Positions 56,769 through 64,000 of a stretch of DNA of 64,000 bases are shown here, one piece after another. Every line of letters starts with the position of its first letter. The first letter of the stretch is position 1. The position numbers were made by a program, and so were the translations under genes. This DNA comes from Paracoccus aestuarii (lineage in GTDB: Bacteria > Pseudomonadota > Alphaproteobacteria > Rhodobacterales > Rhodobacteraceae). The notes below the pieces were generated by a model that made no database searches, was not told where the DNA came from, and saw only the letters and a list, made by a program, of their open reading frames with translations. The stretch spans positions 2,591,001 to 2,655,000 of the forward strand of contig NZ_CP067169.1 of NCBI RefSeq assembly GCF_028553885.1, in the 5' to 3' direction.

Positions 56769-57290
56769 ATGAGCAACACGACCCGTCGGACGTTCACGAT
56801 CTCGATGCTGGCCCTGCTGGCCGCCTGTGGACGCCCCCAACAGGCAAGCAAGTTCCAGCGCTACAACGGTCCCCCGATCACCCAGGTCCATATCAACAAG
56901 GGCCAGCGCCGCATGCATCTGCTGAGCGGCCAGCAGGTCATCCGGTCCTATGATGTCAGCCTGGGCAACCAGCCCATCGGCCACAAGCAGTTCTCGGGCG
57001 ACGGCAAGACGCCGGAAGGGGTCTATTTCATCGACCGCTTCAACCCGCGCAGCGCCTTCCATCTGTCGGTCGGGATCAACTATCCCAACGAGCAGGACCG
57101 CGCCTTCGCCGCCGCCCATGGCCGCGATCCGGGGGGCGACATCTTCATCCATGGCCGCGGGCCGCAGGGCAACTACCTGTTCCCGCAGGCGCGCGACTGG
57201 ACGGCCGGCTGCATCGCCGTCACCGACCAGGAGATGGAGGAGATCTATGCCATGCTGCTGCCCCATACCCCGGTCGTGATCCGCGCCTGA
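56769..57290 (+). CDS. L,D-transpeptidase lipoprotein (YkuD family)
   Basis: A 173-aa protein with a lipoprotein signal (MSNTTRRTFTISMLALLAAC, lipobox LAAC) followed by a YkuD domain: QRRMHLLSGQQVIRSYDVSLG, GDGKTPEGVYFIDRFNP, HGRGPQG and the catalytic Cys in DWTAGCIAVTDQEM. It probably forms 3-3 peptidoglycan links or anchors proteins. A start at 56745 (MKNASEAV) is also possible. A terminator follows. Confidence 0.88.
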   Translation: MSNTTRRTFTISMLALLAACGRPQQASKFQRYNGPPITQVHINKGQRRMHLLSGQQVIRSYDVSLGNQPIGHKQFSGDGKTPEGVYFIDRFNPRSAFHLSVGINYPNEQDRAFAAAHGRDPGGDIFIHGRGPQGNYLFPQARDWTAGCIAVTDQEMEEIYAMLLPHTPVVIRA

Positions 57291-57312
57291 TCGCGTCCGC
57301 CATGACGGGCAC

Positions 57313-57338
57313 GGCCCCGGCACCGCCGGGGCCTTTTT
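57313..57338 (+). terminator. Rho-independent terminator
   Basis: GGCCCCGGC (57313-57321), ACC loop, GCCGGGGCC (57325-57333) and TTTTT. A classical terminator for the transpeptidase gene. Confidence 0.9.
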
Positions 57339-57342
57339 CATG

Positions 57343-57870
57343 TCAGCGGGCGGTCAGCAGCGTCCACCAGACCTTGCCCGACGGTTCGCGGAAGAAGGCG
57401 AAGCCCAACTGCGAGGCCGACGGGTCCATGATCACGTCGCGGGTGTCGCGGGTCGACATCCAGGCGGCCAGGGTCTCCATGTCGTTCTCGTAGGTCTCCG
57501 AGATGTTCTCGCCCACGATGGTGCCCATGAAACCCTGGCGGCGGGCGCGGTCCAGCGGCGAGGACCCGTCCGAGCCCCAGTGCCAGGCGCGGTTCTGGGC
57601 GGACATGTCGCGCGAATGGGCGGCGGCGGCGGCGTCCAGCTGGGGATTGGGCATCAGCGCGGGCGCGCCGATATTGGCGCGCAGGATGTTGACCTGCTGC
57701 AGCACGCGCGCGGAAATCGCCGCCGGATCATCGGCCGCGGGCGCCATCGCGGCGGCCGGATCGACCGGGGCCATCGCCGGAACCGGGGCAAGGTTGCGCG
57801 GCATGCACGCCCCCAGAACGACCAGCGAAACCATGGCAAGCACGTTGATATTCATCATTTTCCAGCCCAT
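57343..57870 (-). CDS. CAP-domain (SCP/PR-1) lipoprotein
   Basis: A 175-aa protein with a lipobox LGAC after a hydrophobic start and an SCP/CAP domain: VNILRANIGAPALMPNPQL, AAAAHSRDMSAQNRAWHWGS, GFMGTIVGENIS and MDPSASQLGFAF. Catalytic-type His/Glu positions of CAP proteins are present. Role in the envelope is unknown. The start may be 57870 or 57858. Confidence 0.85.
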   Translation of the reverse strand: MGWKMMNINVLAMVSLVVLGACMPRNLAPVPAMAPVDPAAAMAPAADDPAAISARVLQQVNILRANIGAPALMPNPQLDAAAAAHSRDMSAQNRAWHWGSDGSSPLDRARRQGFMGTIVGENISETYENDMETLAAWMSTRDTRDVIMDPSASQLGFAFFREPSGKVWWTLLTAR

Positions 57871-58108
57871 TCCCTCGCCTGCTTGCCCCAGTCCTAACCG
57901 TTGGGTCGGGCGGGTTCAAACCCAACTTGGCGTGATCGATGCAAACCGGCCACGGGTGGTGCCAAAACGCCCCGGAACGCCAGCGTGAATTGTCGCGAAT
58001 CACATCGCGCGCTATCTTTTTCAGCGTGCCGGGCGCCTGCCCTGCCCGGCCCGATTTCCCCCGCAGACCGCCCCGCAAGAGCGGTGATCCGAACGAGGAC
58101 CTGAGACG

Positions 58109-58714
58109 ATGAGCACGTCATCCTTTCTCAACCGCCGGGCCTTCCTGGGCTCGGCTGCGGCGCTCGGCGCCGCCGGCCTGGCCCTGCCGTCATGGGCGCA
58201 GGAGATCGACCCCGCGACCGGCGCGCCCGTGGCCACCGGCCCCGCGCCCCAGCACAACATCTCCAGCTTTCGCGGCCAGGACTGGCGGCCGCATTTTCAG
58301 AACCTGACCAATGGCGCGGTGCTCTGCGACCTGACATCGCGCGCGGTGCATTTCTGGGGCGAGGACGGATCGACCTATCGGGTCTATCCCAGCTCGATCC
58401 CGGTCAGCGCCGATCTGGTCCGCACCGGCCGGACCGAGATCATCCGCAAGGTCGAGGGCCCCAGCTGGGCCCCCACCCCCGCCATGCGCGAACGCAACCC
58501 GGAATGGCCGGAATTCGTGCCCCCCGGGCCCGACAACCCGATGGGCACCCATGCGCTGTGGCTGACCTGGCAATATTACCGCATCCACGGCACGCATGAC
58601 ACGCGTAAGATCGGGCGGCGGTCCTCGAACGGCTGCATCGGCCTCTATAACGAACATATCGCCGAGCTGTTCAGCCTGACCAAGGTCGGCACCCAGGTCC
58701 TGGTCATGACCTGA
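58109..58714 (+). CDS. L,D-transpeptidase with Tat-like signal
   Basis: A 201-aa YkuD-domain protein. Start FLNRRAFLGSAAALGAAGLAL carries twin arginines, so Tat export is likely. The catalytic motif is HGTHDTRKIGRRSSNGCIGLYNEHI. Longer N-terminal part than the transpeptidase at 56769. The pair suggests several crosslinking or anchoring activities. A hairpin follows. Confidence 0.9.
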   Translation: MSTSSFLNRRAFLGSAAALGAAGLALPSWAQEIDPATGAPVATGPAPQHNISSFRGQDWRPHFQNLTNGAVLCDLTSRAVHFWGEDGSTYRVYPSSIPVSADLVRTGRTEIIRKVEGPSWAPTPAMRERNPEWPEFVPPGPDNPMGTHALWLTWQYYRIHGTHDTRKIGRRSSNGCIGLYNEHIAELFSLTKVGTQVLVMT

Positions 58715-58720
58715 AACGAC

Positions 58721-58748
58721 GACAGCCGCCTCGTCGGGGGCGGCTGTC
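58721..58748. terminator. Hairpin between convergent genes
   Basis: GACAGCCGCC (58721-58730) pairs perfectly with GGCGGCTGTC (58739-58748), 6 nt after the transpeptidase stop and 19 nt before the end of the converging 58768-59322 gene. It can serve both. Confidence 0.75.
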
Positions 58749-58767
58749 ACCGGCAGTCATGCCGACA

Positions 58768-59322
58768 TCAGTAACGGGTGCGCGACCGTTCCCGCGAGGG
58801 CAGCTCGCCTGCATGGTCCAGCGCGCCCGAGGGTGCCGTGCGGCGCTCCTTGTCGGCCAGATCGCCCTTGCCGGGATCGGCATTCGGGTCGTCGGGATGG
58901 ATCGCGCCGCTGTCGTCATCGGCCTTGGCCGCGTCGGCCTCGGTCTTCATCTGCAGCGCCTTTTCGGACAGGGCCTTCTGGTCGCCGCCCTCGGCCTCGC
59001 CCCCGCCCTGACGCTTTTCGCGCTCGGCCGTGGCGCGGTCCAGTGCCGCCGACAGATAGTCCTGCTTGGTCAGCGTGCCCGCATTGCCCGCCGCCGGTGC
59101 GGCGCCCGAGGCATCCGCCTTGCCACGCGCCTCGCGGCCCTGACGGTCGCCGATGTCACGCGCGCGGTTGCGGCGGTCGCGCAGCAGCCCGACCAGGTCC
59201 GACAGCTCCCTGTCGGACAGGTCGCCCAAGGCGGGATGGCGGGCGCGGTCGGCCAGCTCCAACTCGTCCTTGCTGAGGGCGCGCTTTTCCTCGGCGCTGG
59301 CGGTCCTGCTGTCATCGGTCAT
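58768..59322 (-). CDS. Charged, probably disordered protein, 184 aa
   Basis: No family recognised beyond being conserved-looking in Rhodobacteraceae. The first 60 residues are helical and charged (EEKRALSKDELELADRARHP; ELSDLVGLLRDRRNRARDIG); the rest is Ala/Gly/Asp/Glu-rich and likely disordered. No signal peptide. It may be a stress or nucleoid-associated protein; this is a guess. Confidence 0.7.
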   Translation of the reverse strand: MTDDSRTASAEEKRALSKDELELADRARHPALGDLSDRELSDLVGLLRDRRNRARDIGDRQGREARGKADASGAAPAAGNAGTLTKQDYLSAALDRATAEREKRQGGGEAEGGDQKALSEKALQMKTEADAAKADDDSGAIHPDDPNADPGKGDLADKERRTAPSGALDHAGELPSRERSRTRY

Positions 59323-59387
59323 CGGAATAACCCTCCTGTGTCATCTGTTGGATACCCAACCGATGCGACGGGTCCTGGTTCCCCGCC

Positions 59388-60425
59388 TCAGTCCCGGACC
59401 CAGCCTGCGATGTTCTCGCGCACGATGTTCATCATCACCTCGATATGGGCGGGATCGTCGTTCAGGCAGGGGATGTAGGTGAAGCCATGGCCGCCCGCCT
59501 CCTCGAAGGCCTCCTTGATCTCGCCGTTGATCTCCTCCAGCGTCTCGATGCAGTCGGACGAAAAGGCGGGCGAGATCACCGCGATGTCGGTATGGCCCTG
59601 ACGCGCCAGCTCGGCCACATGTTCGACGGTATAGGGGCGCAGCCATTCCTCGCGGCCAAAGACCGACTGGAAGGTGGTGTCGATGATCCCCTCGGGCCAG
59701 CCCAGCTCCTCGCGCAGCAGGCGCGACGTCTTCTGGCACTGGCAGTGGTACGGGTCTCCCTGCATCAGGTATCGCTTGGGCATGCCGTGATAGCTGGCGA
59801 CCAGCTTGGCGGGGACCGTGTCGCCCAAGGCACGGCGCACGCTGTCGGCCAGGGCCTTGATATAGTCGGGCCGGTCCACATAGGGGTCCACCGTGCGGAC
59901 CGAGGGCTGCCAGGTCTGCTCCATCAGCGCGCGGAACAGCTGGTCATTGGCCGTGGCCGAGGTCGGCCCCGCATATTGCGGATAGAGCGGCAGGAACACG
60001 ATCCGCCGGCAGCCCGCCTTGACCATCCGGTCCAGCACGTCATGGGTCGATGGGTTGCCGTAGCGCATGCAGAAATCGACCATCACCTGATCGCCCCATT
60101 CCTGATGGGCGCGTTCGGCCAGCATTTGGGTCTGGGACTTGGTGATCGTCATCAGCGGGCTTTCATTCGCCTCGTTGTTCCAGATCAGCTTGTAGTTCTT
60201 GCCCGAGCTGAAGGGCCGCGTGGTCAGGATGATCCCCTGCAGCAGCGGCTGCCATTTCCAGCGCGCGATGTCGATCACCCGGCGGTCGGACAGGAACTCG
60301 TTCAGATAGCGGCGCATCGACCAGTAATCATAGCCGTCCGGCGTGCCCAGATTGGCGATCAGGATGCCGGTCTTGGCGGGCTTGATCGCGGGATGGTCGG
60401 CGGGGGCATGGGTGGGTCGCATCAT
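59388..60425 (-). CDS. hemH: Ferrochelatase
   Basis: It inserts Fe2+ into protoporphyrin IX, final step of heme synthesis. The 345-aa protein has GILIANLGTPDGYDYWSMRR, LPLYPQYAGPTSATANDQLF, the catalytic His region SYHGMPKRYLMQGDPYHCQC and AVISPAFSSDCIETLEEI. ATGA overlap with the upstream methyltransferase. Confidence 0.94.
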   Translation of the reverse strand: MMRPTHAPADHPAIKPAKTGILIANLGTPDGYDYWSMRRYLNEFLSDRRVIDIARWKWQPLLQGIILTTRPFSSGKNYKLIWNNEANESPLMTITKSQTQMLAERAHQEWGDQVMVDFCMRYGNPSTHDVLDRMVKAGCRRIVFLPLYPQYAGPTSATANDQLFRALMEQTWQPSVRTVDPYVDRPDYIKALADSVRRALGDTVPAKLVASYHGMPKRYLMQGDPYHCQCQKTSRLLREELGWPEGIIDTTFQSVFGREEWLRPYTVEHVAELARQGHTDIAVISPAFSSDCIETLEEINGEIKEAFEEAGGHGFTYIPCLNDDPAHIEVMMNIVRENIAGWVRD

Positions 60426-61255
60426 CTTTTCCTGATTTCGGTCAAGGCCTCGGCCAGCGATTTCTGGGCCGAGCCGGGACGCAGCGGCTTGGGGTGGCTG
60501 TCCGACGGGGCCCAGCCCGTCAGAAAGACCAGATCGAAACTGACGGCGACACGGGACGGATCGTCGCGGTCGGGGCTGTCCTGGGCCAAGAGCTGCGCCG
60601 CGCGGGCCAGCACCGCGCGCCGCAGGGGGCGGCGCTGGCGGGCAGCCATGGCATTGCCCTCGCCCATGGCGCGCAGGTCGCGGCCCAGATGCATCAGGTC
60701 GCGATAGCTGGCGCGCTGATGCAGCGCATCGGCCACCGGCAGGGCCAGCCCCGCGCGCTGCAGCAGCGCGCCCAGGTCGCGGATCTCGGCCATGGGCAGG
60801 ATGCGGGGGGACAGACCGCCCGTTACCTCGGATTCAGCCAAGGCCAGGGCGGCGCGGGCCTCGGCCAGGGTCTGGTTGCCGAAGCAGACGCCCAGGAATA
60901 GCCCGTCGGGCCGCAGCGCGCGGCGGCACTGGATCAGCTGGCCCACCGGATCATCCGCCCAATGCAGCGACAAAGCGTGGATCACCAGGTCATGCGCACC
61001 GGGCTGCAGGTCCAGCACCGGATCGTCGGCGATCACGCGGGCCTGGGGGAAACGCGCCGCCCAGAGGTCGGGAAAACCCGTGACCAGGGCGGGATCCGTA
61101 AAGGTTCTGTTAACCTCGGTCAGCCTATCGTGGATCTCGTCGGCGGCGATCTGGTGGAACAGGTCCACCAGGCCCGACCGCAGGGCGCGGTCGCGCTGGC
61201 GGGCCAGGGCGGTCCGGTCGGTCAGCGCGGGACGGGGGGATGCGGTGTCGCTCAT
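60422..61255 (-). CDS. SAM-dependent methyltransferase, BioC/NDUFAF5-like
   Basis: A 277-aa methyltransferase-fold protein. Start LTDRTALARQRDRALR resembles BioC/NDUFAF5. It shows DLVIHALSLHWADDPVGQL, CRRALRPDGLFLGVCFGNQT and LARDL-type C-terminal helices. BioC methylates malonyl-ACP in biotin synthesis, while NDUFAF5-like proteins assist respiratory complex I; the sequence alone does not decide. Upstream of hemH in one operon. Confidence 0.82.
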   Translation of the reverse strand: MSDTASPRPALTDRTALARQRDRALRSGLVDLFHQIAADEIHDRLTEVNRTFTDPALVTGFPDLWAARFPQARVIADDPVLDLQPGAHDLVIHALSLHWADDPVGQLIQCRRALRPDGLFLGVCFGNQTLAEARAALALAESEVTGGLSPRILPMAEIRDLGALLQRAGLALPVADALHQRASYRDLMHLGRDLRAMGEGNAMAARQRRPLRRAVLARAAQLLAQDSPDRDDPSRVAVSFDLVFLTGWAPSDSHPKPLRPGSAQKSLAEALTEIRKR

Positions 61256-61286
61256 GGGGTTGGACCATAGGGTGCTTTCGGGGGCG

Positions 61287-62021
61287 ATGAAAGCGGCGCT
61301 GAGCCTGCTTTACCCGCCGCAATGCCTGTCCTGCGGGGCGGGCGTGGCCCAGGGCGGCGCGGGGGCGGTGCATCTGTGCCCCGACTGCTGGCCCGATGCG
61401 GAATTCATCACCGGCGCCTGCTGCGACTGCTGCGGGGCGCCCCTGCCCGATGACGGCACCGGCAGCGACGAGGCCTTGGTCTGCGACGACTGCCTTGGGG
61501 CGATGCGCCCTTGGTCGCGGGGCCGCGCGGCGATGGTCTATGGCGGTACGGGGCGCAAGCTGATCCTGGCGCTGAAGCATGGCGACCGGCTGGACCTGGC
61601 ACCGGCCCTGGCGGGATGGCTGGCCCGGGCCGCGCGCCCCCTGGCCTGCGAGGGGATGGTCGTGGCGCCCGTGCCGCTGCACCTGCGCCGGCTGGTGCGG
61701 CGGAAATACAACCAGTCGGCCCAGATCTCGGCCCGGCTGGCGCGCGATCTGGGGCTGGACCATTGCGCCGACTTGTTGCGGCGGTGCCGCCACACAGCGC
61801 CCCAGGACCGCCGCGGCGCGGCCGAGCGATTCGCCAACCAGCAGGGCGCCCTGGCCCTGCATCCGCGCCATGCAGCGATGATCCAGGGGCGGCCGGTCCT
61901 GCTGGTCGATGACGTGATGGCATCGGGGGCCACGATCACGGCGGCGGCGACGGCGCTTCTGGCGGCGGGATCGGGGCCCGTTTCGATGGCGGTGGTGGCA
62001 CGGGCGGTCAAGGATCACTAG
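61287..62021 (+). CDS. ComF family phosphoribosyltransferase-like protein
   Basis: A 244-aa ComF protein: zinc Cys pairs CLSCG, CPDCW, CCDCCGAPLP, CDDCL at the N-terminus, then RKLILALKHGDRLDLAPAL, KYNQSAQISARLARDLGL and the PRPP motif VLLVDDVMASGATITAAA. ComF acts in DNA uptake in competent bacteria. The ATG at 61287 or 61254 could start it. Confidence 0.9.
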   Translation: MKAALSLLYPPQCLSCGAGVAQGGAGAVHLCPDCWPDAEFITGACCDCCGAPLPDDGTGSDEALVCDDCLGAMRPWSRGRAAMVYGGTGRKLILALKHGDRLDLAPALAGWLARAARPLACEGMVVAPVPLHLRRLVRRKYNQSAQISARLARDLGLDHCADLLRRCRHTAPQDRRGAAERFANQQGALALHPRHAAMIQGRPVLLVDDVMASGATITAAATALLAAGSGPVSMAVVARAVKDH

Positions 62022-62052
62022 ATAGGGCGCTGACCCCAAGACGTGAGGACCG

Positions 62053-62313
62053 ATGACCGTTCAGATCTACACCACCCGCACCTGCCCCTTCTGCATCCGC
62101 GCCAAGGACCTTCTGGACCGCAAGGGCGTCAGCTATGACGAGATCGACGTCGGCGCCGACCCGTCCCTGCGCTCGCGCATGACGCAGCGCGCCGGAGGCA
62201 GCCGGACCGTGCCCCAGATCTTCGTGGGCCAGACCCATGTGGGGGGCTGCGACGACCTCTATGCGCTGGAACGGGCGGGAAAGCTGGACCCGCTGCTGAA
62301 GGGCGCCGCCTGA
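62053..62313 (+). CDS. grxC: Glutaredoxin 3
   Basis: An 86-aa dithiol glutaredoxin with CPFC (residues 11-14 region), TVPQIFVGQTHVGGCDDLYA. It reduces disulfides and glutathionylated proteins. The stop shares one base with the next ATG (TGATG). Confidence 0.94.
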   Translation: MTVQIYTTRTCPFCIRAKDLLDRKGVSYDEIDVGADPSLRSRMTQRAGGSRTVPQIFVGQTHVGGCDDLYALERAGKLDPLLKGAA

Positions 62314-63197
62314 TGGCGGGCGCGTCGCTGACGGCCGGGCTGGTTCAGCTGACCGTCGGCGACGACCCGCGGGCGAACCTGCCCGCGACCACCGCCCTGA
62401 TCCGCGAGGCCGCGGGCCGGGGCGCCACCCTGATCCTGACGCCCGAGGCCACGAACATCCTGTCGCCCGACCGCGCCCATCAGGCCCGCATGCTGATGCG
62501 TCAGGACGACGATCCGACCCTGGCCGCCCTGCGTGCGCTGGCGGCGGAGCTGGGGATCTGGCTGCAGATCGGCTCGCTGGCCTTGGCGACCGGGGATGAG
62601 GATGGGCGATTCGCCAATCGCGGCTTCCTGATCGCCCCGGACGGCGCAATCGCGGCGCGATACGACAAGCTGCACATGTTCGACGTGGCGCTGGATCACG
62701 GCCAGACCTTTCGCGAAAGCGCCGCCTACCGCCCCGGCGACCGGGCGGTGCTGGCGCGGGCGGGGATGGTGCCCCTGGGCCTCAGCATCTGCTATGACCT
62801 GCGCTTTCCGGCGCTTTATCGGCGGCTGGCGCAGGCGGGGGCGCGGGTGCTGACCGTCCCCTCGGCCTTTCACCCCCAGACCGGCGCCGCCCATTGGGAG
62901 GTGCTGCTGCGCGCCCGCGCGATCGAGACGGGGTGCTTCGTGCTGGCCGCCGCGCAATGCGGCACCCATCCCGCCCCGCACAGCCCCGACCGCCCGCCCC
63001 GGCGCAGCCATGGCCACAGCCTGGCGGTGGACCCTTGGGGCCGGGTCCTGGCCGATGGCGGATCCGCGCCCGGCGTGGTCATTGTTTCCCTTGACCTTTC
63101 GGCGGTGGATGAGGCACGGTCCCGCATCCCCTCGCTGACCCATGACCGCCCCTTCCGGGGCCCGGAGACCGATGACCGACCGCGCGACATTTCCTGA
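62313..63197 (+). CDS. Nitrilase-superfamily amidohydrolase
   Basis: A 294-aa carbon-nitrogen hydrolase. The catalytic triad is visible: Glu in LTPEATNI, Lys in YDKLHMFDV and Cys in LGLSICYDLRFP. It is close to Nit1/deaminated-glutathione amidase, and the glutaredoxin neighbour fits glutathione metabolism. Overlaps the MarR gene by 26 nt. Confidence 0.88.
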   Translation: MAGASLTAGLVQLTVGDDPRANLPATTALIREAAGRGATLILTPEATNILSPDRAHQARMLMRQDDDPTLAALRALAAELGIWLQIGSLALATGDEDGRFANRGFLIAPDGAIAARYDKLHMFDVALDHGQTFRESAAYRPGDRAVLARAGMVPLGLSICYDLRFPALYRRLAQAGARVLTVPSAFHPQTGAAHWEVLLRARAIETGCFVLAAAQCGTHPAPHSPDRPPRRSHGHSLAVDPWGRVLADGGSAPGVVIVSLDLSAVDEARSRIPSLTHDRPFRGPETDDRPRDIS

Positions 63198-63681
63198 CGG
63201 CCCCGAGGCGGCACCGGACAGCATGGCCGGAGGCCGGTCGCCCGACCGCCTGGCCGCCAGCCTGTTCGCCGAGGTGCTGATCACCGAACAGCTGTCGCGC
63301 AACCTGATCCAGAAGGCCCTGCCCAAGGGGATGCAGATCTCGCATTTCTCGGTGCTGAACCTCTTGGCCCATGTGAACGAGGAACGCACCCCGGCCCAGC
63401 TGGCCGATGCCTTCCACGTCACCCGCGGCGCGATGACCAACACGCTGTCGCGGCTGGAATGGGCGGGGCATGTGCATATCCGCCCCGATTGGGACGATGC
63501 GCGGCGCAAGTTCGTGTCGATCAGCACGGCGGGGCGGGCGGCGCGCGATCAGGCCATATCGGCCTTCATGCCGCTGATCACCGGCGTGGTGCGCGACATC
63601 GGCGCCGACCGGGTGCGCGGCGCCCTGCCTGTCCTGCGCGAGCTGCGCCAGCGGCTGGAGGCCGACCCGCCCCGCGACTGA
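63172..63681 (+). CDS. MarR family transcriptional regulator
   Basis: A 169-aa winged-helix regulator. ISHFSVLNLLAHVNEERTPA, LADAFHVTRGAMTNTLSRLE (recognition helix) and WAGHVHIRPDWDDARRKFVSI (wing) form the MarR fold. The target is unknown. Convergent with ubiG. Confidence 0.9.
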   Translation: MTDRATFPDGPEAAPDSMAGGRSPDRLAASLFAEVLITEQLSRNLIQKALPKGMQISHFSVLNLLAHVNEERTPAQLADAFHVTRGAMTNTLSRLEWAGHVHIRPDWDDARRKFVSISTAGRAARDQAISAFMPLITGVVRDIGADRVRGALPVLRELRQRLEADPPRD

Positions 63682-63684
63682 GGC

Positions 63685-64000
63685 TCAGTTCCGCGCCGTC
63701 ATGATGTAGTTCACCGCCAGGTCCCGATCCGACAGCCGCCAGCTGCGCGCGATGGGGTTGAAGACCATGCCCTTGCGATCCGCCAGGATCAGGCCGGCGG
63801 CATGGACCTTGGCCGTCAGCTCGTCCGGGGTCAGGAAGCGGTTCCAGTCATGCGTGCCCCGCGGCAGCCAGCCCAGGACGTATTCCGCCCCGATGATCGC
63901 CGCGCCGAAGCTGCGGATGGTGCGGTTCAGCGTCGACAGGATCAACAGCCCCCCCGGGCGCAGCAGCGCCGCGCAGGTGGCCACGAAATCGGCCGGGTCG
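63685..64000 (-). CDS. ubiG: Ubiquinone O-methyltransferase, C-terminal part
   Basis: The gene runs off the right end of the window; only the last 105 residues are seen. FVATCAALLRPGGLLILSTL, NRTIRSFGAAIIGAEYVLGW, PRGTHDWNRFLTPDELTAKV and NPIARSWRLSDRDLAVNY match the C-terminus of UbiG, which methylates both O positions in ubiquinone synthesis. Confidence 0.9.
   Translation of the reverse strand, partial: DPADFVATCAALLRPGGLLILSTLNRTIRSFGAAIIGAEYVLGWLPRGTHDWNRFLTPDELTAKVHAAGLILADRKGMVFNPIARSWRLSDRDLAVNYIMTARN

Overview
The window looks like a chromosome segment of an alphaproteobacterium of the Rhodobacteraceae, most like Paracoccus. This rests on high G+C, the gene families, the imuA-imuB-dnaE2 cassette behind a GAAC-N7-GAAC LexA box, and a block of compact core operons (gltX, efp, smc, argG, ilvA, hslO, cca, hemH, ubiG). 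It splits into two parts at about 22.8 kb, where a tRNA-Met gene separates an accessory left part from a core right part.

Left part, 1-22.8 kb. It holds an unrecognised AT-rich membrane-protein gene; an IS3-family element (1588-2863) that cut off the 5' end of a ROK-family gene lying upstream of nagB; a SRAP (YedK/HMCES-type) gene whose ATG appears mutated to ATT; the LexA box and imuA-imuB-dnaE2 mutasome; an AT-rich unknown gene; a decayed DDE transposase; and an AT-rich intergenic stretch with repeated TGATAC motifs. A small ribbon-helix-helix gene with TGTAGTT operator-like repeats follows. Next comes a cluster made of a soluble FtsH-like AAA+/M41 protease with a novel N-terminal half, a short helical protein and three exported proteins. 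A mobilization module then follows, with the architecture of ColE1: a small MobC-like gene, a HEN-type relaxase, and two helical proteins encoded out of frame inside the relaxase gene. An AlpA-like regulator sits next to the tRNA.

Right part, 22.8-64 kb. Most genes are core, packed with 1-4 nt stop/start overlaps. They include gltX, a zincin, a PfkB kinase, efp, an MBL-fold hydrolase with a DoxX protein, an MsbA-like exporter-ygfZ-dinB operon, rsmD with a FAD reductase, a GDPD-RidA pair, smc, and lrgA-lrgB. After lrgB there is an IS427-type element inserted in its stop codon and an IS481-type transposase remnant riddled with small palindromic inserts. Then come argG-mog, ilvA, a divergent Hpt / response-regulator-PP2C pair, hslO-nudL-cca-ABC exporter-rRNA methyltransferase in one overlapping operon, two L,D-transpeptidases and a CAP-domain lipoprotein, hemH with a methyltransferase, comF, grxC, a nitrilase-family amidase, a MarR regulator and the end of ubiG.

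The most unusual features are the nested ColE1-like mob genes in an alphaproteobacterial setting, two kinds of small palindromic element inserted inside transposase genes, the ATT start of the SRAP gene, and the unexplained soluble FtsH-like protease / exported protein cluster. All functional statements come from reading the sequence; no database search was run.
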